Source: Micropterus salmoides
Lineage: Eukaryota > Chordata > Actinopteri > Centrarchiformes > Centrarchidae
Reading direction: 5' to 3'
Length of the DNA stretch: 64,000 bases
NCBI RefSeq assembly: GCF_014851395.1
Contig: NW_024040374.1
Coordinates: 28,352,772 to 28,416,771 of the forward strand
Position 1 is the first letter of the stretch. Each line of letters begins with the position of its first letter. Below the pieces are notes generated by a model, which searched no databases, had not been told where the DNA came from, and saw only the letters and a list, made by a program, of their open reading frames with translations. Positions 48,785 through 59,543 of this stretch are shown here, piece after piece. The translations under genes and the position numbers were made by a program.

Positions 48785-48860
48785 TAATTAGTCACTTAAC
48801 GTGTCTTTGCAATTAGCAAGCTGTAAGCTAACTAGCTAGAGATAGACAGAGATGTGCAGT
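48785..48860. repeat. Repeat fragment paired with 62.27 kb
   Basis: GTCTTTGCAATTAGCAAGCTGTAAGCTAACTAGC, then GAGATAGACAG, parallels TTTGTAATTACCAAGTTGCAAGCTAACTAGC, then GAGCTAGACAG at 62278-62340. These are two diverged copies of one unnamed repeat. Confidence 0.5.
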
Positions 48861-51800
48861 AGTGTAATAAAAAGCCCTGACAGTGAATGGGTGATCGCTC
48901 TTAACTACTACATTTGGAAGCCAAATGAAATACTCCAAGAGGTCACTACTTAGTACATAAAAAAAGACAGATTTTAACTCCCACATGCTACATTTTAATG
49001 CCAAATTCACATGGCGTAGCCCTAAGCTATATATAACTGCTACACGTCTGATGTGAGATAGGGTAGTGTTCTTACATTTAGAGTAGGCAGTAGTACAATT
49101 TTAATCTTTCTGCACAAAACTGCATTTGATAGGCACTTTGCCCTGCTGTACTAACATCAGCGACTCATGCATAGGCACATTCAACCTTCATCTTTTCAGT
49201 TGGCCTATCTGTGGGATGCGTACAGAGCATCTAGATCAGAGGAGGCTTGAAAAGATGACCTGACAATCTTGTGCACGGTCACACAGCCTTTCTCTGACCG
49301 CTGTCAGTAACACAGCTCCAAAATTTCACCTTATGGAAAAAGAGGAGACATCGGATGCCCAAAAAATCAATAGCTTTACTTTTCTGAGAGGATGAACACT
49401 CACAATTTCACAATTCACATTCATGGAGAAATGATGATCCAAGATGGTCGGCCCCAAATTTTCCTTATGAGGGCATCATAACAGTAGCATGTATGGACAG
49501 TATCATACTTACATGATAATGCCAGAGTCTTACTGTATACTTTTTTGATTTAAAGTTTTTAAACCCTTCAGTACAAACTGTATCATTGTATTTAAACAAA
49601 TTGTTCATCTGAGACAGAAGATGCATGCTCTTGTATCTTTACATGAAACAAAAAAGCACAATCAAAATTTCTACAACAGGGTAGCAACAGCACAGGAAAC
49701 AAAAATATTAAGAGGTTATATTTCCAAAGATGTTATATTCTCTGCACTCTCCGTGTTTGTATTTGCTTGCAACAGGTGAACCATTGTAGCCTGATGGACG
49801 GGCCTGAGGTCACCCTTGACATGTGTCGGTCACCTACTAAGTAGCCTATTAAACTCATGAAGCTCTTCCTGTGTGAAAACATGATCCAGATCTTCACTAA
49901 ACTGAAAAACCTAACTGCAAAGAAACTGACACCATCAGTTACATAGGCAAGTGAAACATCTGGCAGCAAGAATTGGATACAATAAAACCATTACATTTTA
50001 TTTTATTTCATGACAGTGTTCTCATTGGCAACACTCTTGTATCTTATTTAAGGTTTGCAATTTACAGTTTTGGTATCCTACAAAAAACAGAGAATAAAAT
50101 ATAATTGGGGATTAGTGTCCAGTGCAGTATTTCAAAGACAACTTGTTTTTCATGTTGCTCCCTTGCATGTGTTATTGACACCAATGGTTTTCATCATTAC
50201 CCTTTAAAATAAAGCAGATTGTACATGTGACCCCTCATCACAGGAAATAGCCTAAGTATAAACATGAGTTGTGAGCAGATCAAGCAAAGAGGGGTTCCTC
50301 AAATTGTCTGTTTTTTAGATGCTTGAAAAAGTATCCAGTATTTCAGAAGATGAAATCAAATTTTTAGATAAAAGTTTGTGACAGAAATATTCCTTTTCTT
50401 CTGCCATCCTTGACACCTCAGCGATGTTGGAAGAAGCATTCAGATCTTTCGCTTAACCTCTTGGAAACAGACACCTATTTCCAGGAAAAACACCTAAAAT
50501 AACCTACCCAAAATGAGTCAGTAATGATTCACAGTACAGATAAAGTAGCATAAAAGAAATGCCCTACTTGCTCTATAATAACGGACAACCCAACCCAAAT
50601 CTAAGCACTCTAAATATGTCTTCAGCACTGTGCTGAGTAAAAAAGAGGATTTGTTACTCCGTTTAGATAGACGTAAGTGATAAGTAGATAAGTATTTAAG
50701 TGTTATTTGCCATCAACAGTGTTGTAAGCTACACAAGTATTCATGAGAATGCATTTGAATAATTTAGAGTGCTCTTGCCAACTGCTAAGGGAGGCCAAGT
50801 GACAGTCTGTGCATTATCCTTTGATCAAGGGCCCTATAAGAATGCAACATTGGCCACACCAGAGAAAAAGCATATTTAGGACAACACAAGTGCACAAATT
50901 CAAGATGACAGAGCAGTAAGTAGCATCCACATCATATAAGAATCTTTTCTAGAACAAAGTGGGTGTGGCATTGTGTTAAGCAGAAAAGACCCATCAAATA
51001 AAACATCCCATCTGGTGGAAATAGATTTAGCGACCAAAGAGCACATCCCCGTATTCCCAGTGGCTATTGTCTTTTTGGGAATTAAGAAAATTCTCCCTTT
51101 TTTGTGTGTGGATTTACACAAAGACAGAATGCTACAGGTTCAGCTGAGGGGGATTTGTACAAACAGGATCCATTTAGTTAACAAAGGATTATGAGCCAAT
51201 TGACTCATAACATGGCTGCATTGTAAGCACAACATTTACAGTGTGATGATGGGAAACAATCTGAGCATATAACTCCAAACAACACACTTAAAGTATATAC
51301 TCTAACTGCATGAGCAAACGGAGAACCATTAAAGAAGGCTTGATATCCAGCAAGCATGAAGTGTTAAAGACAAACAGAACAAAGGAAAATGGAGCACTAA
51401 GAAGTGCCGCTCAAATTCCAGACCCAACACCTTTGGACAGCAAATCCCTGGGCGCAGCCTGCTACAAACTAAATCATTTCAATAAAATCTGTCACGGAAT
51501 CAAGCACTGCACCACCCAGGCATAAGCTACAACACAAAAAAAGTCACCCGCTGCTCTGAAATGCTTTGTCACTAAAATGAAATGTGATGTAGAGCGATTT
51601 TCCATGCATTTGTCTCTCAATTATGGATAGTGATTGTAATTAGTTCAGATGGCGCCCAAACACTGAACTTCTGTTCAGTCCCATTACAGTTTGGGAATGA
51701 TGAAAAATACATTAGGTGTGTATATATACACTTTTTAAAGCAACTCTCGCTTATGGTTAAAACACTTCCCAAATCCCACAGAGCCTCTTAAAGAGTTTTT

Positions 51801-52620
51801 TCTCCTTCGCCGTTTTCCAGAATGATCCATGGCTGTTTCGGAAACAGTTTCAGTAGATATTCAGTAATGGTAGATTGATGCAAATGAATGATGCTGACAA
51901 CCCTGGGAGGGCTTTTTTCTATATCCAGTTTGGGGATTTGTATGTGCAAGTCCTGAATTCCGTGACAGACTGCTGTTATGCAGGAGATCCTTAATGGAGA
52001 ATGATTTTTAGCTAACTGGTTCACTGTCTGCTTGCTAACAACAGGGTTTCAGGGTAAGAATCTCTCAGTAACACGCCTGTAAGTGCTGTTTGTTGTCAAA
52101 AAAATCTACTACCCAATGTACTGGATTAAAAATGCAACGGCTCCTGTTTCTTTCCTATTTCTCCCCGTTTCATATCCTGTAAATGAGCTTGGTCAGGTTA
52201 AATAAGAGATGCAGACTGACTGTAACAGGAATCTGAGGGTAAATAGACATGTGCTCAGCTCAGTGCAATCCAATCTGTAGCCTCTGCCAGACATTTCTGC
52301 TGTCATTTTGACTTGTGTTACAAGGAAAGCAGTTTCTTTGATTGTGACCCCGCAGATTGTTCCTACGGGGTTGGTTTTTGGCATCTTTGGGGCTCCAAGC
52401 TGGTCACCGGTATTTTAACTCTGGACAAACAATTAGCAGGAGAAATATCAGATAAAAAAGAAAGTGCAGCTCCAACACAATATTGTTTGATCAGCCCGTC
52501 CTCACCTGAAAAACGGCTGTATAGGTTGATTATTATATAGCTTTTTACGACCTATATGGCATGACCTCTAGGGGCAAAAGAAGTCAGGTGATGTAATATA
52601 AAGAGAAAAAAAATCTGTTT
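48861..52620. other. Gene-free stretch
   Basis: No exon or named element apart from a short MITE trace at 50429-50456. An 18 bp near-perfect palindrome ATGAGCCAATTGACTCAT, containing the AP-1-like TGACTCA, is at 51191-51208. The segment 52310-52530 is slightly G+C-richer and open in one + strand frame without splice logic. Confidence 0.45.
50429..50456 (+). repeat. Short trace of the CAGTGNTGGAA MITE
   Basis: GGAAGAAGCATTCAGATC followed by TTTCGCTTAACC corresponds to the left end of the MITE (GGAAGAAGTATTCAGATCC). Only about 30 bp is recognisable. Confidence 0.4.
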
Positions 52621-52650
52621 AAGGAAGGAAGGAAGGAAGGAAGGAAGGAG
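52621..52650. repeat. (AAGG)n microsatellite
   Basis: Seven uninterrupted AAGG units, passing into GAGGGAGGGTGGGAGG up to about 52663. Confidence 0.95.
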
Positions 52651-52679
52651 GGAGGGTGGGAGGATGGATTTGACAAGTA

Positions 52680-53046
52680 AACTCAGGATTATCACTCAGG
52701 AGACTGAGGTTCAAGTCCTGAAGATGACAAGTTGAATAAAATTTTGTAGATGACTTACATTACTTATGTCACAACTTATGTAATGTACTTATTTTAAAAC
52801 AAATAATGATCTTTTCCTAAACCTAACCAAGTAGTTTTGTTGCCTAAACCTAACAAACCTAACTACTCCCGTTTCACATGTTTAACACATGTTAAACGTC
52901 ATGTGACTTCACACAATGTACTTAAGGTCCTGTACACCTGTCACTGGACTGGTACTTGACCAACTCTCACTCGTGTTAAGGAACAATCATTTGGGACACT
53001 TGATAACCAACCTATTTTGTCATTTAGGTATGAGGATGTGTTGAAC
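52680..53046 (+). repeat. Interspersed repeat, copy 2 of the CCTAAACCTAACC family
   Basis: CACTCAGGAGACTGAGGTTC (52693-52712) is shared with 26.64 kb. TTTTCCTAAACCTAACCAAG (52813-52832) is shared with the 7074-7396 element. GTCATGTGACTTCAC, AAGGTCCTGTACACC and CTGGACTGGTACTTGA are shared with 18316-18440. This copy links those three fragments into one family. A small palindrome GTTTAACACATGTTAAAC lies near 52883-52900. Ends and class not defined. Confidence 0.55.
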
Positions 53047-53436
53047 ATTTAAAGATTAGCCTGCTACGGCCAGTGCTAGCTTGGTTGCCTCTGGCTATTG
53101 GAACCTCGTTGTTGCAGAGTATCCCTGCTAGCCTTAGTTCGGTACCTGCCAGCTATCCAGACAGCTCCTGCTAGCTCGAGCAGCCAAAGAAAAAAACTAA
53201 AATTCTCTATACTTTTGTTTATCATAAAGTGTCATTCTCAAAGAATTGCCATGGTAAAAATCTCACAATCCAAGCTCCCACTAGTTACAAGCTACATAGG
53301 CTAACTGAAATTAAAGTGAGACTACAAAGGCTACTGTGGCCTCAAATGACAATACTGAGATAAAGCTAAATGCTGAAACAGGTAGTGAAGCATCAGAAAT
53401 CAGGGAAATAACTTAGTAATGTCAGTTAGATTGTAG

Positions 53437-54069
53437 CAGGGTCTGTAATTAACTTTTTTCACTGCCACTGCCTTTTATCGGCCGCTTTTTATATGTAGCT
53501 AAATGAAGGGATAACATTCAGCTCATTTAGGCATCATTTAATATAAATAATGTTGTTATTTAATATTCAATATACTTACACAAAAACATTACATACATTA
53601 CATAAAGGACCCATGTATTTCAGTAGATTACAATCACTCCACCTTATTTAACAACCGGGTATTTTAAAGGTACCAACAGATGACAAGATACACAAAGTTC
53701 ACCACAGTGTATTACAGGCAGTGCTCAATACAAAACCCACAGTTCATCCACAATGAATGGGTCTTTATCTCAGTTTAAAAGACTCCATAACTAAACAAAA
53801 ACCTCTTCTTCTGGCCTTCTTGTTTTGTGTGCACACTGGCTGTCACTCAGGATGGACTGGGCCTCTTCCACTGGTAAGTTAAGTGTTAAACACCGCCACA
53901 TATTTTCCCTGAGCTGACAGGCTGTGTGTGTTCTGTGTGACGCAGGCGTGTGCACCAATTGCCACAATACGTTAACCTTTACTACATGTGTCTTTCTGTT
54001 GTGCATTTTCCCTGATGGCCTGACAATTTCACCCACCGCTGCCAACAATTTATTTAATTACAGACCCTG
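53437..54069. mobile_element. hAT-type element, 633 bp, with 8 bp flanking repeat
   Basis: The element begins CAGGGTCTGTAATTAA at 53437, and its right end, reverse-complemented, begins with the same 16 bases (54054-54069). CAGGG ends are typical of hAT transposons. Flanks GATTGTAG (53429-53436) and GATAGCAG (54070-54077) are 8 bp long, the hAT duplication size, with 6 of 8 matching. The interior has an 85-codon minus-strand frame at 53791-54048 (separate entry). It is too short for a transposase, so it is non-autonomous or a deletion derivative. Two mismatches in the duplication suggest an old insertion. Confidence 0.72.
53791..54048 (-). pseudogene. Unrecognised open frame inside hAT-type element
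   Basis: An 85-codon frame opens 21 bp inside the right terminal repeat and runs to 53791. It includes VGEIVRPSGKMHN, VVKVNVLWQLVH, THTACQLRENMWRCLTL and PVEEAQSILSD. I do not recognise the family. It lacks the hAT C-terminal dimerisation region and any clear zinc-binding pattern. It could be a captured or remnant exon of the parent element, or simply an open stretch. Its position wholly within the terminal repeats makes a host gene unlikely. Confidence 0.3.
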
Positions 54070-54077
54070 GATAGCAG

Positions 54078-54310
54078 TATCTCAGTTAACTAACATTAGC
54101 TAACATTAGCCACCATAAGCTACTGGTCAAACTAGACAGATTGCAATTTATTAAACTATTCATTTCAAGTGAAAAATTTATTTGTTTTTTAATACAAGAA
54201 CCATGGTCTTCTTTAAGACAAATTATTAGATTATTGCATTTTTATTTTTTTTTTGGTTAATTTCTGTATTTTTAGCCTACAAAGTTTTAGGATTACTACT
54301 TATAATATGA
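54078..54310. other. AT-rich spacer between two elements
   Basis: Contains TAGCTAACATTAGCTAACATTAGCC (54095 on; TAGC-rich) and T/A runs. No boundary of another element is clear. Confidence 0.5.
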
Positions 54311-55053
54311 GTAGACATGTTAATGCTGTGTTTACAGAGCTGAGCCACCAAGTCTCTGCTCACTGCATACATGGCACCGAAGGCAAAGACGAGATATCAC
54401 AGTTTACTGCTGCTCTTTCTAGTGTATGGCAGCCACGAAGGAAAGGCAACTGGTGGAAAAGTTACACTACGGCTCAAGTTCTGTGTTTAATAATAAGGAA
54501 ATGTGATGCTAAGATCCCTCCTCAATATTACAGTACAAACTTGTTTAGTGAGGCAGTGGAGGCAATACTGAGCCCTGCAAGAGATGCTATGCTAGAGCGT
54601 GAATAATAGTTGCTGGTAGATTTTTCATTTTTCATTTCATTTTCTTGACTCTTGACTTTTAATTTACAGAAAGCCAAAAAATTGCATGCTTGTTGTACCG
54701 TGGCTGAACAACAGGCTGCTGTTGTCTTTCATGTTGTTAATAGTGATGATGGCAAATGCTTTTATGTAATTCCCATTATTGTAGTGATGATGATGATGAT
54801 GGGATGAGTCAACATGTCAAAAGTGATGAAGATAACCATGATTCTGATTTAGTTACCTTATTATTAACCACAGAGCACGAGCTGTAGTGTAACTTGTCCA
54901 CCAGTTGCCTTTCCCTCATGGCTGCCATCCACTAGAAAGAGCAGCAGTAAACTGTGTTATCTCATCTGGGCCTTCTGTGCCATGTATGCAGTGAGCAGAG
55001 ACTTGGTGGGGAGGCTCTGTAAACACCGCGTTACAGGGAGCACACATGTCTAC
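54311..55053. mobile_element. Foldback element with ~190 bp inverted arms
   Basis: The left arm (54311-54498) and right arm (54856-55053) are reverse complements over almost their full length: GTAGACATGT, GTGTTTACAGAGC, CCACCAAGTCTCTGCTCACTG, CATACATGGCAC, GTTTACTGCTGCTCTTTCTAG, GGAAAGGCAACTGGTGGA and TTAATAATAAGG occur in the same order in both. The main difference is an 11-base stretch present only in the right arm near its outer end. A 357 bp spacer carries (GAT)n at 54788-54800. The left arm is open on + and the right arm on -, so both give the same peptide-like string (SAHCIHGTEG, then QFTAALSS); this follows from the inverted duplication. No transposase seen. A transcript through it would fold into a long hairpin. 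Confidence 0.85.
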
Positions 55054-55539
55054 CTTCTGAAACATCAGTCTCACACTGAGGCTGTCAAAGAAACGAGGCA
55101 CAGACTCATAGCACAGCACACACAATGGGAATGGACCTGTGGCATCACTTTCAAATTGAGCTCAGCAAACCAAACAATAGAATGAAAAGGCTGAGTGTAT
55201 TTTAGCTGAACGTGTCACCTCTGAAGATACAAATCAATGTTTGTTTAAAGGATAAATAAAACCATGAACCGTATTAAAGCAGGTGAACAGAAACAACTCA
55301 TTGTCTTAAATCTCAAAACCCGCTGAACTAAACAGCAGCTGATCTAAAGGGCCTGTTGAGGAAATGGAATGATTATATTTGAATGAACATAGTCACTTTT
55401 CCTCACATTGACATGAGAGAAATATACAAAGTGCGCTCCCTCACATTGAGAAGTAGCATAATCGTTCATAAACTTGAGATTTTACCCAAACTAGTAGGTT
55501 TCCTATCATTGTTTCAACACCACCCACTCAGAAGCCAAA
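55054..55539. other. Gene-free stretch
   Basis: No exon or named element recognised beyond the right arm of the foldback. Confidence 0.5.
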
Positions 55540-56310
55540 AAAAGTAGACAGCAAGAGAGTGAAAACGGAGCCATTTATGGGATGTCTTATACACTGAGCA
55601 CATATTCTGCCATCAATCTGAATGTTTTGAGCTTTTAGATGCTATAAAAGCACTGGATAATGATTGCTGGAGACTCTACCGCTTGCTGTTGTTCTTGCAG
55701 AGACATGGGGCTCACCCGTCACTCTCTGCCTTTAATTGAAACCATTTCCTCCGCTATGTCTTGACGCCTCATCACAGTCTCCTATGAGCTTTGCAGAGGT
55801 GCTCTAAGGCAGCCCCAATGCTAAAAGGATCAGACCTCTGGGGTGATCCGCAGCCAGAGAAGACAGCATTTATGGAACGCCTTTAAAGCGTCTGTTTTTC
55901 CTGGCTGTGTGACTGGCTTTGGTCCAGGCTTCCTGTGACTGGGACAGTCAGGGAGCCAATGCGGTACAGCCACTGTGATGTCCTCATTTAAAAAGTTCTT
56001 GCTCTGAGTTGTGTGCTGTACAATCCCTCGCCACTTAGGGAGAAAACAGCCGCTTGAGAGGGCTTTGATATGTAGAAATATGAAGGCATCATATTTATCC
56101 CCTATCCCCTTCATGGAGAATGCTTGGATGAAAGCAGCAGTGGGAGCAAGCTGAAGGCTGAGGATTAACAATGACATAACATGAAGAGGGGTCTGTCAGC
56201 ACAGTGACACCTCGTTTCGCCTGCCATTGTCTGATTACCCCAACAGCAGCCCACCAATGACAGGGATGATCACAGGAAGGCGGGAAGAACACAACTGTCA
56301 GGCTTAGGCT
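55540..56310. promoter_or_regulatory. Candidate conserved regulatory region
   Basis: Unique, balanced sequence with few repeats, for example GATAATGATTGCTGG, TGCCTTTAATTGAAACC and CGCCTGCCATTGTCTGATTACCCC. Open frames occur on the minus strand (55830-56177 and 56095-56292) without domain or splice logic. Inferred from texture only. Confidence 0.22.
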
Positions 56311-58621
56311 GTAAAGCCAATTCCCACCATTTCTGCTGCTTCAAACCAGACTTTAGACAAGAAGAAACAAGAGAGCAGTGGAGAGTGAGCAAGAAAGGGT
56401 GGAGGAGGAGGAGAAAGAGAAAGAGTGAGGGAAAAGGACACATGGACAGCTTACAGGGGATACAAACCAAAAGATTATGGTAATCTTCCCTTCTTTGTCC
56501 CCTGCGAAATGTTTTCGTACTACGCCTTTTATCTGTGTAAGAAGGGATGTGAACCTCTTCAGTTAGTGACAGTGGGCACTTTCTGTGTGGTTTCTGGGTA
56601 ATTAGCACCAGTAGCAGGCCCTTTCTTTTTCTCTGCTCAAGCTTATGGTCTTCTTAGGGACGGCAACAGGGGATTTTCCCCCTGCAACCCTCTGTCTGCT
56701 CTTAAGGAGCGATTCCCAGCCCAGGCCGAGCCACAACAACCATCTGTTAGCGCTAGAAGGATCAAAACCTTCAGAGACTCTCACCACCACTGACAATCAA
56801 ATGGACAGCTTAAGTTCAGACAGGTGACTGAATTAATTATTCTATTCAGTGTTGCAACAGAGATGTTCTCAATAGAGCGGTCAATGGACTGCTCATATGC
56901 TTTGCTCAGCTTTTGGTTACTGTGTCCAGACTGTGAAAAACAATTAAAATATGATTCTCTTTCATTTCAAGAAATCATTCAAACCTTTAAATTGGTTCCA
57001 ACGACTTCCAACGACTTCAATCTCCTGTTGAGCATTAGTGATTCACTGAGTGAATCAATTAGAAGCACAAAAACTTTCTAATATGTTTTTTGAAGTCTCA
57101 AGCTCTGACTTTTCAATTTCCCTTGGTGGTCATTTTGCAGTACGGGGGGGGGGCTGACGACTAATCTTTTTTCCCATGCAGAGTGACAGAAGCCAAAGGA
57201 TAAATTGGCTGCTGGCACCACAAACACGCCTTTTCAATTTGGGATAGTACCAATACGAGATCTAAAAGAACACCCAAAGCTTACGCTCATCATATCAACT
57301 GGGGCTTTTCAAGAGGGGGTCAAAGGTGGCCCTCAGATAAAGTGCTATACAAGAGATCAGTGGGGCTGGGCCTTCTACACCTAATAAAAGCACTCTCTGT
57401 GTTAATAGTGATAATTTTCTTGATCAGAAGTGTTGGCATTTCTGTATGAATTTTTTCTTCTTTTTTCTTTATCCTTTGATGTTTTTTTTCTTAATTTTCT
57501 TCTTTAACAACACCTCTTTTCTCCACTCCAATGGACGAAACCTCTTTTTTGTTGTGGTTCAAGCTGCATCTTATTGTCTCTGTCACGGGTGCTTTGTCTT
57601 ACCAAGGCCTGCTGCACCCACAGAAAAGCAGGGGGGCTTCATCAAAGCTTGGACGAGATGGACTCAACACCAGTGGATTAAGGTCTTCTGCATGATAAAG
57701 TCCCTACCTAGGGGTGGAATTAACTTAATATGTGAAAGAATGTTATTGAGAGGGAATAAAGTGCCAAAAAGCTCTGTCATTCTCTTCGTAATGTCCTAAT
57801 CCAGCGCCTGACACAGAGACCTTGGGTTGGAGTTTGTTAATCACAGAGATGCCCATCTGTATTCCCTGTCCTTTAAGCTATTTAAACTTCGCCTAAACTC
57901 AATTATTGTCCCTGGGAGACCAAAATGGCATATTAAGTTACGTGAAAGGGTATTCGACCAAGGGGAAAAAGGAATCCTAGTCTTAAAACGAGGAGATGTC
58001 AACGCAGCCAATTTAAGTACAGCTAAACAGATTAGAGGCAGAATCTATAGACCTGAAAAACAACGTGACAATGAGTTAAAGAGAGCAGGAATCTCACTTT
58101 CAAAGCATTCTCTAAACTGTTAAGCAACCTAATCATAGAGGATCTGAGAGACTGTGCCCCAGCATATATTTCTCTATTTACAGCTCACACATGGCTAAGA
58201 TCACTGAAGACCTTAGATATCCAACGGATATACTGACTGCGGACAGCATTTATTCTCACACTGGTGTAACTCATCTGAGACCTGGTCATAGGTAGATATA
58301 AAACATCTTTTATTTAAATCAAATTTCCTTGATGTGAATCACACAAATATATTTATTTATTTTCAAAAGTTTACAAAATGAAACACTAGCTTCTCATCTC
58401 TAGATTTTCACTTACTGGTGTCATGTTTTTATATTTTTATAATTCACTCTTTTGATCACTATGAGAGAAAACTGTTTTAAAGATAATATTTTATGACCAC
58501 AATGGGTCACTAGCTGTACTATTGCATTTTGTTCTTTTTGGATACATAAATCATAATAATAATTATCAATCATCAATATCCTTACAGGGAAGCAGAATTG
58601 ACCACTGGGGAAAAATAACCC
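56311..58621. other. Gene-free stretch, partly regulatory-looking
   Basis: A purine tract lies at 56396-56433. The segment 56640-57100 is unique, with GGGGATTTTCCCCC (56670-56683), a near-palindrome resembling an NF-kB site, TCTGTTAGCGCTAG and GTGACTGAATTAATTATTC. A G-run lies at 57144-57152. The + strand frames at 57446-57799 (phenylalanine-rich start from a T-rich tract) and 57827-58123 have no known domain and I do not call them genes. Confidence 0.45.
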
Positions 58622-59030
58622 GTAATGGAAGAACCATTTAGATCATGTAATAAAATTAGCAATACCATACTATAAAGACACTCCATTAGAAGTAAAGGTC
58701 CTGCATTTAAAAATGTACTAAATCGGATCATTATTATTGATGCATTAACATGTAATACTTGCTGTAATTGGTTGAGGTGGAGGCCAACTGATGATGTAAC
58801 TGATGATGATAAGCATGATACATTTAAAAAGTAACGAAAAGAAACTATGTTAGCTACAGCTAAAACTATGTTTGCTAACTACAGTTAGCAAAGTAAAAAG
58901 TACAATATTTAACTGTAATGTAGCGAAGTAGCAAGTATACAGTAGCATAAAGTGGAGAACCCCAACTAAAGAATGAGTACCTCAAATTTATATTTAAGTT
59001 TAGTAACTGAGTGAATTTAACTTACTTTCT
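58622..59030 (+). mobile_element. CAGTGNTGGAA-type MITE, near-complete copy
   Basis: It begins TAATGGAAGAACCATTTAGATC, then AGCAATACCATACTATAAAG, ACTCCATTAGAAGTAAAGGTCC, TTGATGCATTAACATGTAATAC and GGTTGAGGTGGAGGCC. It ends TGTAGCGAAGTAGC, GTACCTCAAATTTATATTTAAG and AACTTACTTTC. All blocks are in the expected order for + orientation. A TTAGC-rich insertion or expansion occurs at 58845-58890. No open frame; non-autonomous. Confidence 0.65.
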
Positions 59031-59416
59031 AACGCTAAAATAATTATCAAGCAATAATAAGCCCACTCTATGACTACTTCTTTAATGAATCACATTGTTT
59101 TAATATATTTGGGTATAAGATCACACTAACAACAGGTGTGCAAATAGGGCATACTGGCAAAACAGCACTCCAAAGGGCAGAACAACCACGAACAAACTGG
59201 ATGCAATTTCACATTCAGCAAAGCATATGAACAACAAATCTATGTGACAACAGTTCTGTTCCATATGTAGCCTAAATGTCCCTTCATTTCAGACGCGTGG
59301 TCAAGTGAAAGCGCAGCGGTTGAGGCAAATGGACTCACGTTGTGGCACGCAATCATGCCAGATTTGCTTAGAAGCAGAGGAGAGCGTCGCGCCTTTAAAG
59401 TCAACCAAATACTTAC
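59031..59416. other. Gene-free stretch beside the candidate exon
   Basis: AT-rich to about 59270, then clearly more CpG-rich (GACGCGTGG, AAGCGCAGCGG, GAGCGTCGCGCC) up to the candidate minus-strand exon. Open in several frames at once. Confidence 0.4.
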
Positions 59417-59543
59417 ATGAGAGCATTTGTGCAGCAAGCTCGAAGACGTGCTGGCCTTTGTCAAACCATCCGTCCAAAATAGCCAAATGCACTCGAGTCT
59501 GGAAGAAGTCGTCACTCCCTCCAGTAAGCATGGTTTGCATATT
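59417..59543 (-). CDS. Candidate internal exon, unrecognised protein
   Basis: On the minus strand, TTTACTCTCTGCATGACAG is a reasonable 3' splice site and CTCTCAT/GTAAGTATT a strong 5' splice site. They bound 127 bases that are open in one frame: MQTMLTGGSDDFFQTR, then VHLAILDGWFDKGQHVFELAAQMLS. The second part has the regular hydrophobic spacing of paired helices, and the exon is richer in CpG than its surroundings. It leaves one extra base at the donor. I do not recognise the protein. Other frames are open too (59240-59599 minus, 59305-59565 plus), which weakens the case. No partner exon is certain in the window. If real, it belongs to a minus-strand gene with large introns. Confidence 0.3.

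Noticed and set aside
51191..51208. AP-1-containing palindrome as a regulatory element
   Set aside because: An isolated 18 bp near-palindrome in plain AT-rich sequence; chance is likely in 64 kb.
57446..57799. 117-codon plus-strand frame
   Set aside because: Its first 20 residues are mostly phenylalanine from a T-rich tract, and no domain follows.
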